Shown one piece after another: positions 22,353 through 35,000 of a DNA stretch of 64,000 nucleotides. The notes beneath the pieces are model-generated. The model saw only the letters and a list, made by a program, of their open reading frames with translations. It had not been told where the DNA came from and did no database searches. Position 1 is the stretch's first letter, and each line of letters opens with the position of its first letter. Position numbers and translations under genes: made by a program. The DNA comes from Taeniopygia guttata (Eukaryota > Chordata > Aves > Passeriformes > Estrildidae): the NCBI RefSeq assembly GCF_048771995.1, contig NC_133044.1, positions 1,384,001-1,448,000 on the forward strand. The letters are read 5' to 3'.

Positions 22353-23007
22353 TGGAGTGCCCAAAGCCCAGCCAGGGCCAGGGGAACTCTGTGGGACAAG
22401 GCACGGCCGTGACAGGGATCAGTGACACCAGGGCAGCCCCATTTCTGGTGGATCCCTTCGTGGGGGTTTACTGCAGACCACAGAAGGTGAACTGGGAGCT
22501 CTGGTGCCTGCACAGCAGCACCTTTCCTCTGTTTTAAGGCCATGTTAATTATGGAAATGACATTTAAATCCTCTTGACTGGTAAAAAATTAAGTCAATAC
22601 GCAGCCAAGCACCAGAACAGGGCACTGAACCCCCCCCCCCAGCCCCCAAATCTCCAAGGTTTTAGCACAGCTTTGGGGGACCCAGCTGCAGGGGGGGCTG
22701 GATTGTGTCCCTCCCCCCAGACTGTGCCCAGGCTGCAAAATCAAGGTCAGGAATTTAAAGGGAATAGTTAAAAATGGATTGTCCTTGGGAGGAGGCATTT
22801 CAGGCTGGGCAGGGGGTGTTCAGCCAGGCTCACTCCCCTCTGATTTAGCAGGTTTGGTGCTCCTTCACGGGGGATTTTAGGGACAAACCAGAGGCTGGAG
22901 AGAGCTGGCTCTGCTCCTGGGCAGCCTGAGGGAGCAGCTGAGGGCAGAAGCAGCTGGAGAACACCAGGAGCTCAATCCCAGCTCCTAATTCTGCTCAATC
23001 CCAGCTC

Positions 23008-23071
23008 CTAATTCTGCTCTGCCTCTTCTCCGTCCCTGACTTTTCCAAACAGCGACCGGTACAGCTCCGTC
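23008..23071 (-). CDS. AATF: AATF terminal coding exon with stop
   Basis: After an 8.6-kb intron the acceptor tccccag opens [20 protein letters not shown] and a TAG at 23010-23008. TELYRSLFG is the conserved last block. The tail [11 protein letters not shown] differs from the mammalian tail, which also diverges in length, so it rests on the uninterrupted frame alone. Confidence 0.9.
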
Positions 23072-26000
23072 CTGGGGAAAAAAATGGGGAGGGAAAAGTT
23101 ACTTTCCAAGGTCAAAATGGAAGCAAAAGGCTGCCACAGAGCCTCCACTCCTTCAACAGGAAAGGCCTGGTGTAATTAAAAATCTTTATTAACAAATACA
23201 GGCAGAGAGGGGGAACTTGTGTGAGCCCAATCCCAGGCAGGACAGAAATATGGAAATATTCCAGTGTGGCTGGATATTGGATCTCCAGAGAATGAGGGTT
23301 TCTATAAGTTTGCCCTTAACAGACAGGCTCTTCAAGTAAGAAAACAAGATTGAATATTTTAATAGGATGTACGGGGCTGTGAGGAGGATTCAATCACACA
23401 GCCAACGTGGGGCTGTAATTTAGTTTTCATACATTTTCTTGGACAGTACTTGTAAAACAATGAAAATGACCCAGCAACAAGATTCCAATTAATATCCCAT
23501 GTGCAGCAATTCTGATAACAGGAGCAAATTTCCCTTAAAAAAAAAATTAAAAAAGAAAAGTGGGCTGGTGTTATTTGTCTTTAATTTTAGAAGCAGAGAA
23601 CGTGAGCTGGGAGAAAGGAGGGATTCTTATGGAGCAGGCATTTCTGGCTATGGAGGGAAGAGCTGGATTTTCTCTAACTGCAGCTCCTAAAGCCTCTTGG
23701 CTGCACACGTGGAGGGGAGTGGTGGGTACACAGGTGGGATTTTCCCTTCCAAGCACAGCAATATTTGGGTCTGGGCCTGTTCCTGCTTGCAGACACCTCC
23801 ATGGGAGGGTTCCCTGCCAGCTTCCAAAGGAGGAATTCCATGTGAAAACTTCCCCAGAAGTGCAGGAATGGAGTCTCAGTGCCAGCAGTGCAGGATGGAA
23901 GGACAAAGTCATGTCCTGTTCACAGGGAACAGCCTCAAACCTTCCCCAAAAACCACCTGACGGAACCTGGGGAAACCCTTGCTCCCCTCTCCAGGCTCTC
24001 CAGGCCCTTCTCCCTTTCATATTCATTTTTTCCATCCCGGAGCTCAAAACCGACGTGCACATTTTGGGGAACCCCACAGGAATTACTCAGGGAGAGCAAA
24101 GCTTCTGTGTCTGCCTCACGAGCAGCTAAACCCCAAAAGTGCTGCTCTGCCTGCCTTGGCTTTTCCCACTGGGGCAGAACCCAGGAGGAGAATTCCTGGG
24201 GGTTTTCTCTTCCTTTTTTGTGGGTTTGATGCTCTCCTGTGTGTGCAGGAGTTCAGGGATGGATGCAGAAATTCCTCCAATCCCACGGATTTTAAATAAA
24301 CATTTTTCAAGCGAGCAGGGCCCGGGGAGGTTTCAAGGAAGAATTTATCTTTGCTGGCAGAGCAATGTTTGCTGGCACGGACAGGGTGACATGGAAACTC
24401 CAGGTTTTGGGGTCAGAGGGGTTCCCCCATCTCCCCAGGAATGGCACTGCCAAAAGGAATGGGATGAAGCAAAACCCCAGAGGATCCTTGTGGATAATGA
24501 CAGCAGGGACAGACACCCTGACAAGAGGAGGAGAGCAACCAGGTAACCCAGCACGCCCAAAACAGGGCAAACACTTCACCCTGAAAATAAAATATCAAAT
24601 AACCCAACCCTTTTTCCCCCCTCTCCCCATCAGCCAGGCTCCCTTTCTTCTGCAGCCTCTCCCCTCAGCAGGATTTAACCGTGCACAGAGGAAAACTCAT
24701 CAATCCTCCAGGTTTAACCTTGTCTGTGTTTCAATTCACCAGGGTAAGTGTGGATTTTAATACTTTCAGCCCCCTTAAGGCTATGCATAATGAACTTGGG
24801 TTTTGGTTAAAAAAATATCAAATTTCTCTCCTCCACCTACAGATATGAAACATCAGAGTTGAGCCAGTGGCTTGAGACACCCAGTGCTACCTGGAGCTGG
24901 GGGAAAGTGACTTCAGCACAGGAGGAGTGGAGCAGCCTGTGCTGAGGGATAACCTGTGCAGGGATTTAAATATATATATATAATTATATATATTAATATA
25001 TATAATTATATATATAATATAGAACTATATATATAATTGTATATATAATTATAAATAAATATATAAATTATATATATATAATTTATTCTATATATAATAT
25101 AGAACTATATATATAATTGTATATATAATTATAAATAAATATATAAATTTTATATATATATAATTCTGTATATAATATAGAACTATATATATAATTGTAT
25201 ATATAATTATAAATAAATATATAAATTATATATATTTTTTAAATGTATGTTATATATATATATATATAAAACCCCCCACAACTCCCACCCAGAGCAGGTC
25301 GATACAAGGGTCTTCCCTGAATTAAAATTTAACTCACCCTTTATTGCAACCCACAAAAGCAAGTAATGAGCACTAACATTTTTATTTCTTTTAAACTGTC
25401 ATTTAGGCTGTAGAGGGGATAATTACCTATTTCCACTGTAGTAAGGTTTTATCACCCTTAGTGAGGCATTTTCTAATTTAATATTTTTACTGTATTATCA
25501 TAAAACCTGTTTCTGGAAAAAATGATCAGGACCCACACAGCCATTTGCCATAAAACATGTGTGTGTGAGTACCTTGGCTTAATTATTTATTCATCTCTTC
25601 CAGAGGCAGGGGATGGCACCTCCCCACCTGGCCACTGCTGATATTAATATAATGATAATTAATAAACAAATATAAACAATATAATTATATTTTTAAATAC
25701 CATTACAATGATATTTTAAAATATATATTTTTTATTATATTGCTGGACACAATATTATTTTTAAAAAATTTAAAATTATTTTTAAAATTTATGTTTAAAT
25801 ATATAATTAAAAAAAATTAAATAAAAGCAGCTACAGCCAGCCCAGGTGCTGAGGGTGGTGCTTCCCCCTCCAAACCCCAGTGACATTCCCTGCTCCAGCA
25901 TTCCCTGTGGGGTCACTGCCATGGGGCTCACGGGGCTGTGGGGATGCTGCAGCCCCAGGAGGTGGCACTCAGCCTCTCCCCAAAACCCTGGCCATAAATC

Positions 26001-29000
26001 CCCAAAGGTCCTCCCAGCTCCTGCAGGAGCTCCCAGAGGCCCTGGCAGCTCAGGATCAGGTCCTTTGTGCCCTGCAGATGCTTTTACCCCATGATTTAAA
26101 TTACAAGAGGTGACATGTGACCCCAGCCTGACCCCTGAGAGCAGGCCCAGGCTTTATAAACATCTCAGATAATATTTATTTATTTAAATAATTTAAATAA
26201 CATTTATAATATTGCTGGTGCTGGCCCTCAGCAAAGGCACCGTGCACATCTGGAGGGGCTGGATGTGGGGATGGGGTGAGCAGAGGGGGACAGCAGAGAT
26301 GGAGCTCGGGGTCCCCAGCCCTGGCTCCATCCCTGCTGTCCCCAAATTCCAACATTCCCCTCCAGCAGCACCCACCTCCTGCCCAGCCCTGTGCTTGGGA
26401 CACATGTGGAGCACAGCTGGAGCCTCTCCCATCCTGAGTTTGGTCCCAGTCCCATTTCCAAAGCAGCACAAAGCATGGAAGATGCAGAGAAGCAGCAAAA
26501 CACAGGGACCTGCAGGCTGTGCCCTGGCCTGTGCTCCAGCAGCTCCCATTTCCCCAGGAAATCCATCAAATGCTGCCTTCCCAGGCTGCCTTGGGATGGG
26601 TGTTTGAGCAGGGCAGGCTCTGGAAGTGCCCTGTGCAGAGGAAACCATTCTTTGTGCTCCTCATATTCCGAGGACGATTTCCCTCTTTCACAGCTTGCCT
26701 GTTTTATAACAGATTTGATGCAGGAGAAGACAAATTGTCTCACAAAGGAAAAACAACAAATCATCTCGCAGCCCTTAACAGGTTATTTTTTTTTCCCCCT
26801 TTAAGAGGGAAATTTCCATACCAGAGGCTCCTGTCTGTTTGCCAGGGATGTCAAACATCAGCTGTGGGGACACCACGGGTCCAGCCCAGTGCCACCAGCT
26901 GGGTCACACCTCAGACTGGCAGATGAGCCCACAGAGCTGCAGCACCAGCCCTTCCAAAGCTCTGGGTGAGGGACACGGGTGCTACACTGCACCCCCAGGG
27001 GCCACAGGCTGGAGGGAGTTTAAATAAAACAAAATCAGGCACAAAGAGAAGAAATGTCAAGGGCAGAATTGGGGCTTGGAGCAGCCTGGGACAGTGGAAG
27101 GCGTCCCTGCCCTGGCAGGGGTGGCACTGGGTGGGCTGTGAGTTCTCTCCCACCCAAACCAGTCTGGGATTCTGGGATTCCAAAGCTGTGGTGCCTCAGG
27201 ATCCATCCAAGCAGGTTTGGTTTCACAGAATAAGGTTTTTCCTTTGGTTCCACAGTGCCCTCCATGCCCTGCTCCTCCCCTTGCTTCCCAAAGCAGGACA
27301 TCCCTTCTCCCAGGCTGTGCCTGGACAAACCTGGAGGCATTTTCCTCACACCAGCAGGTCAGTGAGGTTTGTGCCATGCAGCACTGAGCTGCTGGCTCAC
27401 TTTTTCCAGCAGGAAGGGCTTTGCTTCCTCCCAGGAGTTCTGTGCTGGTGAACAGCCTGGATTGACAATCGCAGAGCCCAGATTCCTCCATTAATCTGCT
27501 CTCGTGGTGTTTTAATACCCCAAGTACAAAGTGAGCCAAGTTAAAGGCTGGTATCTCACCAACCTTTTTCTTTAATTTTTTTTTTTTATTAAACTCCTGT
27601 GTCATATAAGTAAATTAATCTTTTAATACCAGGATTTCCTGCTACGTACCCCCCTCTGCTTGCAGCAAGACTCTCTGTGACAAAGCAACTGCACCAAAGG
27701 GAGAATGCTGATTGGGAAAATGCACAGGGCCTGGCTGCATCCAAGGGAAAGGCTCTAATCCAAAGCTCACTGGATAATCTGGCTGTTCACTGAGCCTCCC
27801 AGCAGGCCCCACTCTGCTCCTGCAGGAGCAGCACTGGCTGGAGGCTCCTGTGCCACGCAGGATCCTGGAGGCAGGGGCTCATCTCCTGCACCTGCACGTG
27901 GGATTGAAGGAAGTGATTCCCACCTCACCTTGTGGTGACACTGCCAGCTCTGACACAGCCCCATCAGAGCCACCTTCTCCCTCTGATCTGGCTCGTAAAG
28001 GATGCAAATTCCTCCTCCCCAACCAGGATCCGTGTGCTGAGGCATAACCCAGCCTACATAAAATGGGATCTATTCCCCACCTGGACATCCCCAGCTGGAA
28101 TTCCAGCGTGTCCTGCCTGGCTCTCCTGCAGAAAAGGCTCCTCTGGGCTCCTGCAGAGCCCTGGGTGCTGTGTTTAATGATGATGTATGGGTGCCCTCCC
28201 CCTGGGGGGTGTGGGGAGGGGTCACACGTGTGACACTGCCAGCCTGTGTGTCAACAGCAAATTATAAACCGTGTCAATCCCAGCTAATGCAGAGCTGTAA
28301 TCCTCTTTAACAAGAGATCGAATCAGTGCCATGAGTTATGTTCATTCTGCAATCTGATAAGAAATAGAGTGAGCCTCTAATAAAAGAGTAATGAGAGCCC
28401 TTAATGATGCTGTTAAAAGGTAGTGCCAGTTAAAATACTGCTGTTGTTCCAGCTGATTAGATCACTGTTGCATATTTGCACAATCTTGTTTTACCTGTCA
28501 GAATAACCTGAGCTGTCTGGGGAGATAAAGGTGTTTGGACCAAACATCTGTGTCCTTGGAGGATGTCTCTTCCTGGAAGTTACTGTCCTCCAGAGGTGAA
28601 ATGAGGATGTTGGTCAGACTTGGCACTCTTTGACACCAGCCCTTGCTTTGGAGTGCTCAGTCTCTGCTGCCCCCACACAGGGACAGAGCTGAGGGTTTGT
28701 GTCTCACAGCTGACAGACAGAGAGGAAAAACCCCAAATGCACACCCAGCCCTTCCAGGGACTGGGAAGAGCTCAGCTGGGCTGGGAACTGGATCCAGCCC
28801 AGCACTGGGAACACCTCACTGCCCTGCAGGTGTTCTGGGCAATCCTGAGCCTCAGCCTGCCCAGAAATGAACACCTGTACCTGGCACGGGAGATCTCTGC
28901 ACCTGCACATGTGTCTGACCTCCTAAAGGATGATCAATGCCTGCACAGGAGGCCTGGGTGCAACCTCAGCTCCAGCCCAGTCCTGTGTGACATCTTTGGG

Positions 29001-32000
29001 AATTCCCTGAGGCTCTTGCCTCAAGGATCTCAGGACCCAAAGGCCTGTGAGATCAGGGGCTATCAGCCCTCTGTGCCCCATCTCCACAGCAAAGGCTGCC
29101 CTGCTCCCAGCTCTGCTGCACAAGGTGCTCCTGAAGGATGCCATGTCCTGATGGTGGGAAAAACCTATTTCAGGGCAAGTCCAAGAAGGGGAAACCACAT
29201 CATGCCACCCTCAAACCCAGGAGAAGCCACAACCAGCCTTGTCCTGCCCCAGACAGCTCCTGTCTCCTCTGGACAACCCCCAGAGCACAGCCCAGCTCTG
29301 CCTTTGGGTTCCTTGTCCCAGGGCAGAGCATTTACCCAGCAGTGACCTTGCACCGATTAGAAAACCCTTGGCCCAAGAGGACAATAAATGTGTTAAAGTC
29401 TATAAACACAGACCCCAAGGCAACCATAAAAATCACTTCCCAGTGTGTGTTTTAAAATACTACCAGAGAGGGGTTAAAAAGGAGGAGGGTTGGAGGCCAC
29501 CAGTGCCCCACACATTACAACATAAAATATGTGAGCAGGAGGTTAAAGAGCCCTGCCCATGCTTGGGGTGCCTGGAAAAGGGGCAGGGGAAGATTAATTG
29601 CCTCCAGCAATGTTGCTATCCCAGCCAGCAGCAGGAGTGAGCAGGAAGTGGCAGGGATCTTGACAAAGGCACTTATTTTGACTTGTGTGCTTCTCTTCTC
29701 GAATCCAGGCCGTAAAATCTGGAGTGATCCCCTTCTCCTGGCAGTGCCCAGGCTGCTTCCCCTGACAGGGATTTCTGTGTGCACGGCCAAGGAAGGAGCA
29801 GAGCCACAGCACCACTCACTCCCTGCACTCTGCACCAGCCCCAAGCCCACCCACATCTGCAGACACCCATTTATCTATTTATTGGCATTTTCCTGGTGTC
29901 TTCCTGCCCCTGTGGCCACTGGTAGAACTCAGAGGAAAAGCTCTGCCAGCTGTTTCTACACCCACTTCATACACAGCTCTGGCACTGGGAAACCTCTCCC
30001 ACCACAGCACAGTGCCCTGTTGATCACAGGTGCTTCAATTTTGGGGTCGTGCATTTTAAGTGCCTGACCAGAATAAAACAAAACTGGCTCAGAGCACAGT
30101 CACAGCCCCGTGAAGGGTACAGGTAGATTTTCAATCCAGTAGCTCCTGCCACAAAGGGAAGCTGTTACCACTGCTGCTTCCCCCTCCAGCACACAGGCCT
30201 GGCTGCTCTGTTTAATTCACCTGCAGATGTTGAATTGTGCTTGCTTTGTGTGGTGCAGCTGTGTGCTGGACAGAGATCTTGTGGCTCATGCCAGGGGCAG
30301 GGGTATTTTGAACAGAGAAGTGAGCTCTGATTTTCAAACAAATGACTGAGAACAGCAGATCTCTTCATCTGAGGAGAGCTGAACCAAAACACACACAAAA
30401 GGCCTCATTTTCAGTCTCCCACTGCAGTATTTTGGATGTGTTCAGTGTATGGATACAAACCCAAATGGTGTAAACTGTGGGGGGAGACAAAAACTAACAC
30501 CCAGCTTCTCACAAGAACTCCCACTCAAATGTGCAAGGGCTGCTGCAAAGAGGAAGCAGGAATCTGCTCCCATCTGGAACACGACAAGAAATTATGGTCC
30601 TAAATCACAGCAGAGTGAAATTCAAGCTAAACATCAGGACTGCATAGCTGGAGGAACAGCTTGGAGCCTCCCACATTTCTTTCTGTGCTGAGAGGATCCA
30701 AACAATACTGAAAAATCAGAGCAGCTGGGCTTTGCTCTCACTTGAAAAGAAAAAAAAAAAAAGGAGTGAAAAAAACCCAGAGTAAAGCAACTCTGAGAAA
30801 GATGCAGTGATGAAACAGCACAGGTGCTATGGACACAAAACTTCTCATCCATAAGTCCCTGCAATCCCCCAAAAGGCAGCAGGTATTTGCTTTCCATTTC
30901 ACAAACAGACAAATGACATCTCTCCCTCACAGAGCACAAACATGTTCCACAACCCAGGGGAAAGATGTTTCTCAAGCTTTCTCCATCCATTCACTGGAAA
31001 AATTATCCCACTTCCTTCCCACAAACAGCTCAGCTTTTGGAGATTGGGGTTTAAAGTGTTTTGCTGAAGAAATACGGGTGGATATGTGGGAGAGCTGTCT
31101 GGAAACTATGCTCAAAATTTCACTGGTGTTTTCTTTACTAATTACCACATTAAAACATTACAGTCTTCCAATAAAATTCTTTACTCTTTAAATAGAGATA
31201 AACACAAGCAACGTAAAAGCCTTGAGTGAACCTTGAGAGAACTATTCCAGTTATTAACTGAGCTAACAAAATGCACATTAACCAGAATATAGAAGTTGCT
31301 ATTTCTGTTAGAAGAGAAGCTCTTTTTAAGCTCTGATTCTACCTGAAGACACCAGGTGGCTTAGCTGTGTATTTCCAAACTAATTCCATAAAACGGGGAA
31401 ATTCCAAAATTTAGGACTTTTGAAATTAGAACTCCTAATTTCAAATCAGGAGTTCTAAAGCAGGAATCAAACCCTAGTGCTAGAGATTTATGACAATTTC
31501 TGGTTTGCTATCACAGTAATTACAGAGTGAAAGCTCAGCCAGGCTGCCAGGACAGATGTGACCAAGACACCCAGGCTGTGATGCCAGTGACAAATGGGGA
31601 GCTGATAAGAAGGAATGGAGAGGGTGACAGGCTGAAGAACAGGTCAATACCACGCTGTCATGGAGCCATTTGAGAACCATAATTAATCTCTTACTCACCT
31701 GGCGTCATCATTCATTGTGCAGAGGTCAATAGGTGCCATGAAGCTCACCAGCTTGCTGTGGACATGGTACCTGGGGAGAGCAGCAGGCAGCACTCAGGAG
31801 CTGCTCCCAGGAGGAAATGCTGCTGGGCCTGAGCAGCAGCAGCACTCCCCGAGGAAAAGCAGGGCTCCCCTGGGGGATGAGCCCTAAGGAGGCACCAGCT
31901 GGAGCTGGCAATCCCCCTCCCCTCTGAGAACAGCAGTGAGCAGGTGAACAGTGAACTGAGGGACAGCAAATCCTCTCTCATGCCAGCCAGGGACAGCACA

Positions 32001-35000
32001 GAGCCCCAGACAGACCAACTGCCCCTCCCTGCCAGCCCTCCCATCACCCCTGCTCCAGCATCCCTCTGCTCCCCCTCCTGCCCTGCTCTGTGCTCTGCAG
32101 AGCCCTGAGGGACACCAAAATCCACCCTGGAGCCATTTCCAGAGCTGGGAATCCCACCCTGAGTGACCTGCACATGCAGCATGTGAAAACCAGGGCAGAA
32201 GGAGACAGGAAAAGCCTGTGCAGAGATGGGATGGGGCACGTTCTCATCACCAAAACGTTGCTGACAGCTGTCCTGCACCTCCAGAGAGGAGACCCCCATC
32301 CCATTTGCCACCCTGGGCAGGAGCCTGCAGGGATTTCATGATTTATATGAAAGCAAAGTCATGAAAGCAAATTTAAGCACTGCTGTCCCAATTTTAGAGA
32401 AGGAGAGAGGGTCAGGGATCTCCTGGGGTGACACCAACTCCCTCAGAGGAAGCACCAACTATTTAAAAACCCATTTGGGCTCTACTGCCCTATTCTGAAA
32501 AATGCAGGAGCTTAACTTCACCTTAATCCCAACCACAGACAGTGAAACTTTCTCCCTTTTATTGTTATTTTCCCCGCAGGGTCAGCACAACTTTTAGTCA
32601 GAGGAGCAAAAAGAGGCACTAAGATGTAAGAGGCAGCTGGCTGGGGGGAGAGCTGCTCCCCCAGGACTGCTGAAGGCACAGACTGCACCCAAGGAGAGAT
32701 TCCCCATTATTCCTGGAGCTTTACGAGGCTGCCTCAGTTGTGTGATGTTGTCAGGAGTTTTGACTGAATCCTGAATATATCCAATTATGTGTGATGCTGA
32801 CAGAAAAGAATATTGATAGTCAATAATTATAGGCTTTTCAGGCCAACAAAGTAGCTCTTCCCTCTTTCAATAAATTATCTTATGACATCTATCTTAAAAA
32901 TTGCTATGCCAGGCCAGACCCAGACTGACTCCACTGACTTTCTATCAGATGCCATCTAAACTCAGGATTTATGGTTTACTCACAAAGGATGGTTAATGTG
33001 CTGGATTTTTCAGGAAGCAGAGCAGCTTCTCAGCATCCTCCCTCCTCCACCACAAATCACGCTGATCTCAGGGAGACTCAGAGAGCTGCTCTGCAGAGGG
33101 GAAACACCTCCTGCTCTCCAGCCCTTCCCACGTGGGAGATTCTCCCACTGAGCTCAACCCAAATGAGTGATGCAGGAGGGAAATGATTCAGACATGAAGG
33201 GAGCTGTGATGTCAGTTAGCAGCAAAGAGAGATTTGACACCAAATTCCAGCTGGCACTCGGTGAGAAATAGAGATTTACCTGAGGTATTTCTGCACATCT
33301 TCCCTTGGAGGTGCTGCCACATCTCAGTCAGGAAATACAAATTGCACAAGAGGGGTTTGTTGGCTCTCTCTGGAAATCCCAGCCCCACATGGCTCAGGGA
33401 CATGTGAGCACCTTTCTCTGGTGTTTCCCCAGAGCCTGACTGGGGCAATGCTCCCAGGCTGCACCCACCAAGCTTTTATTCCAGGCTCCAGGAACATCAG
33501 CATTCCCCAGTGACTGCCCAGAGCAAGAAATGCCCTCAAAGTCACAAATCAGCCAAGATTCCCCAAAGCCAACTGGGGTAAAACACACCCAGAGCTGCCA
33601 GATTTTTTTTTTTTTCTCAAAATCAGGATTAGTGTGTACTTGGAGGTGTCACTCACCGGATTCTCCTTCCTTTGCTGGCTTTTCTGTCCACTTTCTTCTT
33701 TATTTTGCTCCGTAACTTCTGGATGGCCAGCCACTGCCTGGGGGATGCAGAACAACAGGAACACAACTTCAGAGCCACTGAACACTCCCAGAAACACTCT
33801 CTGATCCCCAGCTGTATTAAAAGCTCCACTTCTCAACCAAAACTTCCTCAAGTCAAAGAAGTTTCCAGCAGGGAAAAACTTCTCTGGTTATAAATATTTT
33901 TTTTAACTGAAACGAGCGTCATCTCACCTGATTTATACAATGAAAACTCGACATCAGGGAAAAAATCTAACAAAATCCAATTACTGCAATCTTAATATAA
34001 TCTTAATTACTGTAATCTATTTTATTGCAAAGTCAGATAAATGTACAATGCAATCACCACTTAAATGTAATTTTGTCTGTATCGTGTTAAATCATAGTGA
34101 ATAGCTTTCCATAATATTCCAGACGTACACAAAATAAATCTGACACATTGAACTAAAATCTGGGTGGTATTTTACATGGAGAAAAGTTGTTTCACCATCA
34201 CATCATTTCCTGATGCATTTTCTTCCCCTCCCTATAGACAACTCCCCCAAAATTGTTTCAGGAAGAGCCCAACTCCAGCTTTTTCAGCCTTCCTTGGCTT
34301 TTCCACTTTCCTGAATTAGAGCCTGTGGTTATTGCAATGTACACTGCTCATGAAGTGGAATTTGGAAGATTCTTTACTTTCTAACTCTAGAATTAAACAG
34401 ATAAATAAGAGCTTCACTGCATGGAATTATATTTTACTTTTGCACGCAGGGAGCATTCCCTGATATTGTTTTAATTGTACAGAATCCTTTCTTACAGGAG
34501 GGATACACAGGAATTGCTTTAACTGATGTCAGAAGGTTTATTCTTCTAAAATTACATCAAAGCAGAGTTAATAAAGAGTCAAAGCCAAATTTCAGCAGTG
34601 GGCAGCCAGTTTTTGTGTCACTTAGTGCTGCAGGAAGACAGAAACACCTGGAGCAAACCTTTCCAATGGGGAAACATCTCCAGAGGATCACACACACAAA
34701 AAGCCAGACTGGGTGATCCAGGAGTCTGCTGGAGAGCATGAGCTGCCTGCCTGATGCCATCGTGCCTTTTTCCAGATGAACTCAGCATTCTGCCCTCTGC
34801 AAGGAGCTGTGCACAGGGCACAGGGCTGGGAAGGGATGTCCCAGGCACCCACTCACCTGCCCATGGCCACCTGGTCGTTGGGGTCCAGGGACGCGGTTTT
34901 GCGCTCGATCAGCTCTCGCAGGAGCTGCAGGAAAGACAAAAAGCCCACCTGAAATAAGCACAGTTGGTGTGCAGCCAGCTGCCACGGCTCTGACAGGGAC

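Larger units (their letters stand above)
18572..23007. other. 3' UTRs and space between the convergent genes ACACA and AATF
   Basis: The two stop codons are 4.4 kb apart, with no other coding exon recognised. Possible ACACA poly(A) signals are AATAAA at 20481-20486 and at 21224-21229, the latter followed by a T/G-rich stretch. A possible AATF signal is ATTAAA on the - strand at 22352-22347. The stretch also has a CR1 tail, a 34-bp tandem duplication and homopolymers (G10 at 21732, C11 at 22630). Which signals are used cannot be decided from sequence. Confidence 0.6.
23072..31698 (-). other. AATF intron 11
   Basis: 8.6-kb intron with gtgagt...ccccag ends. It contains the AT-rich array, a second AT-rich stretch at about 25620-25830, a CR1 fragment at 27072-27182 and a perfect small hairpin at 31426-31458. 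No additional gene was recognised. Confidence 0.88.
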
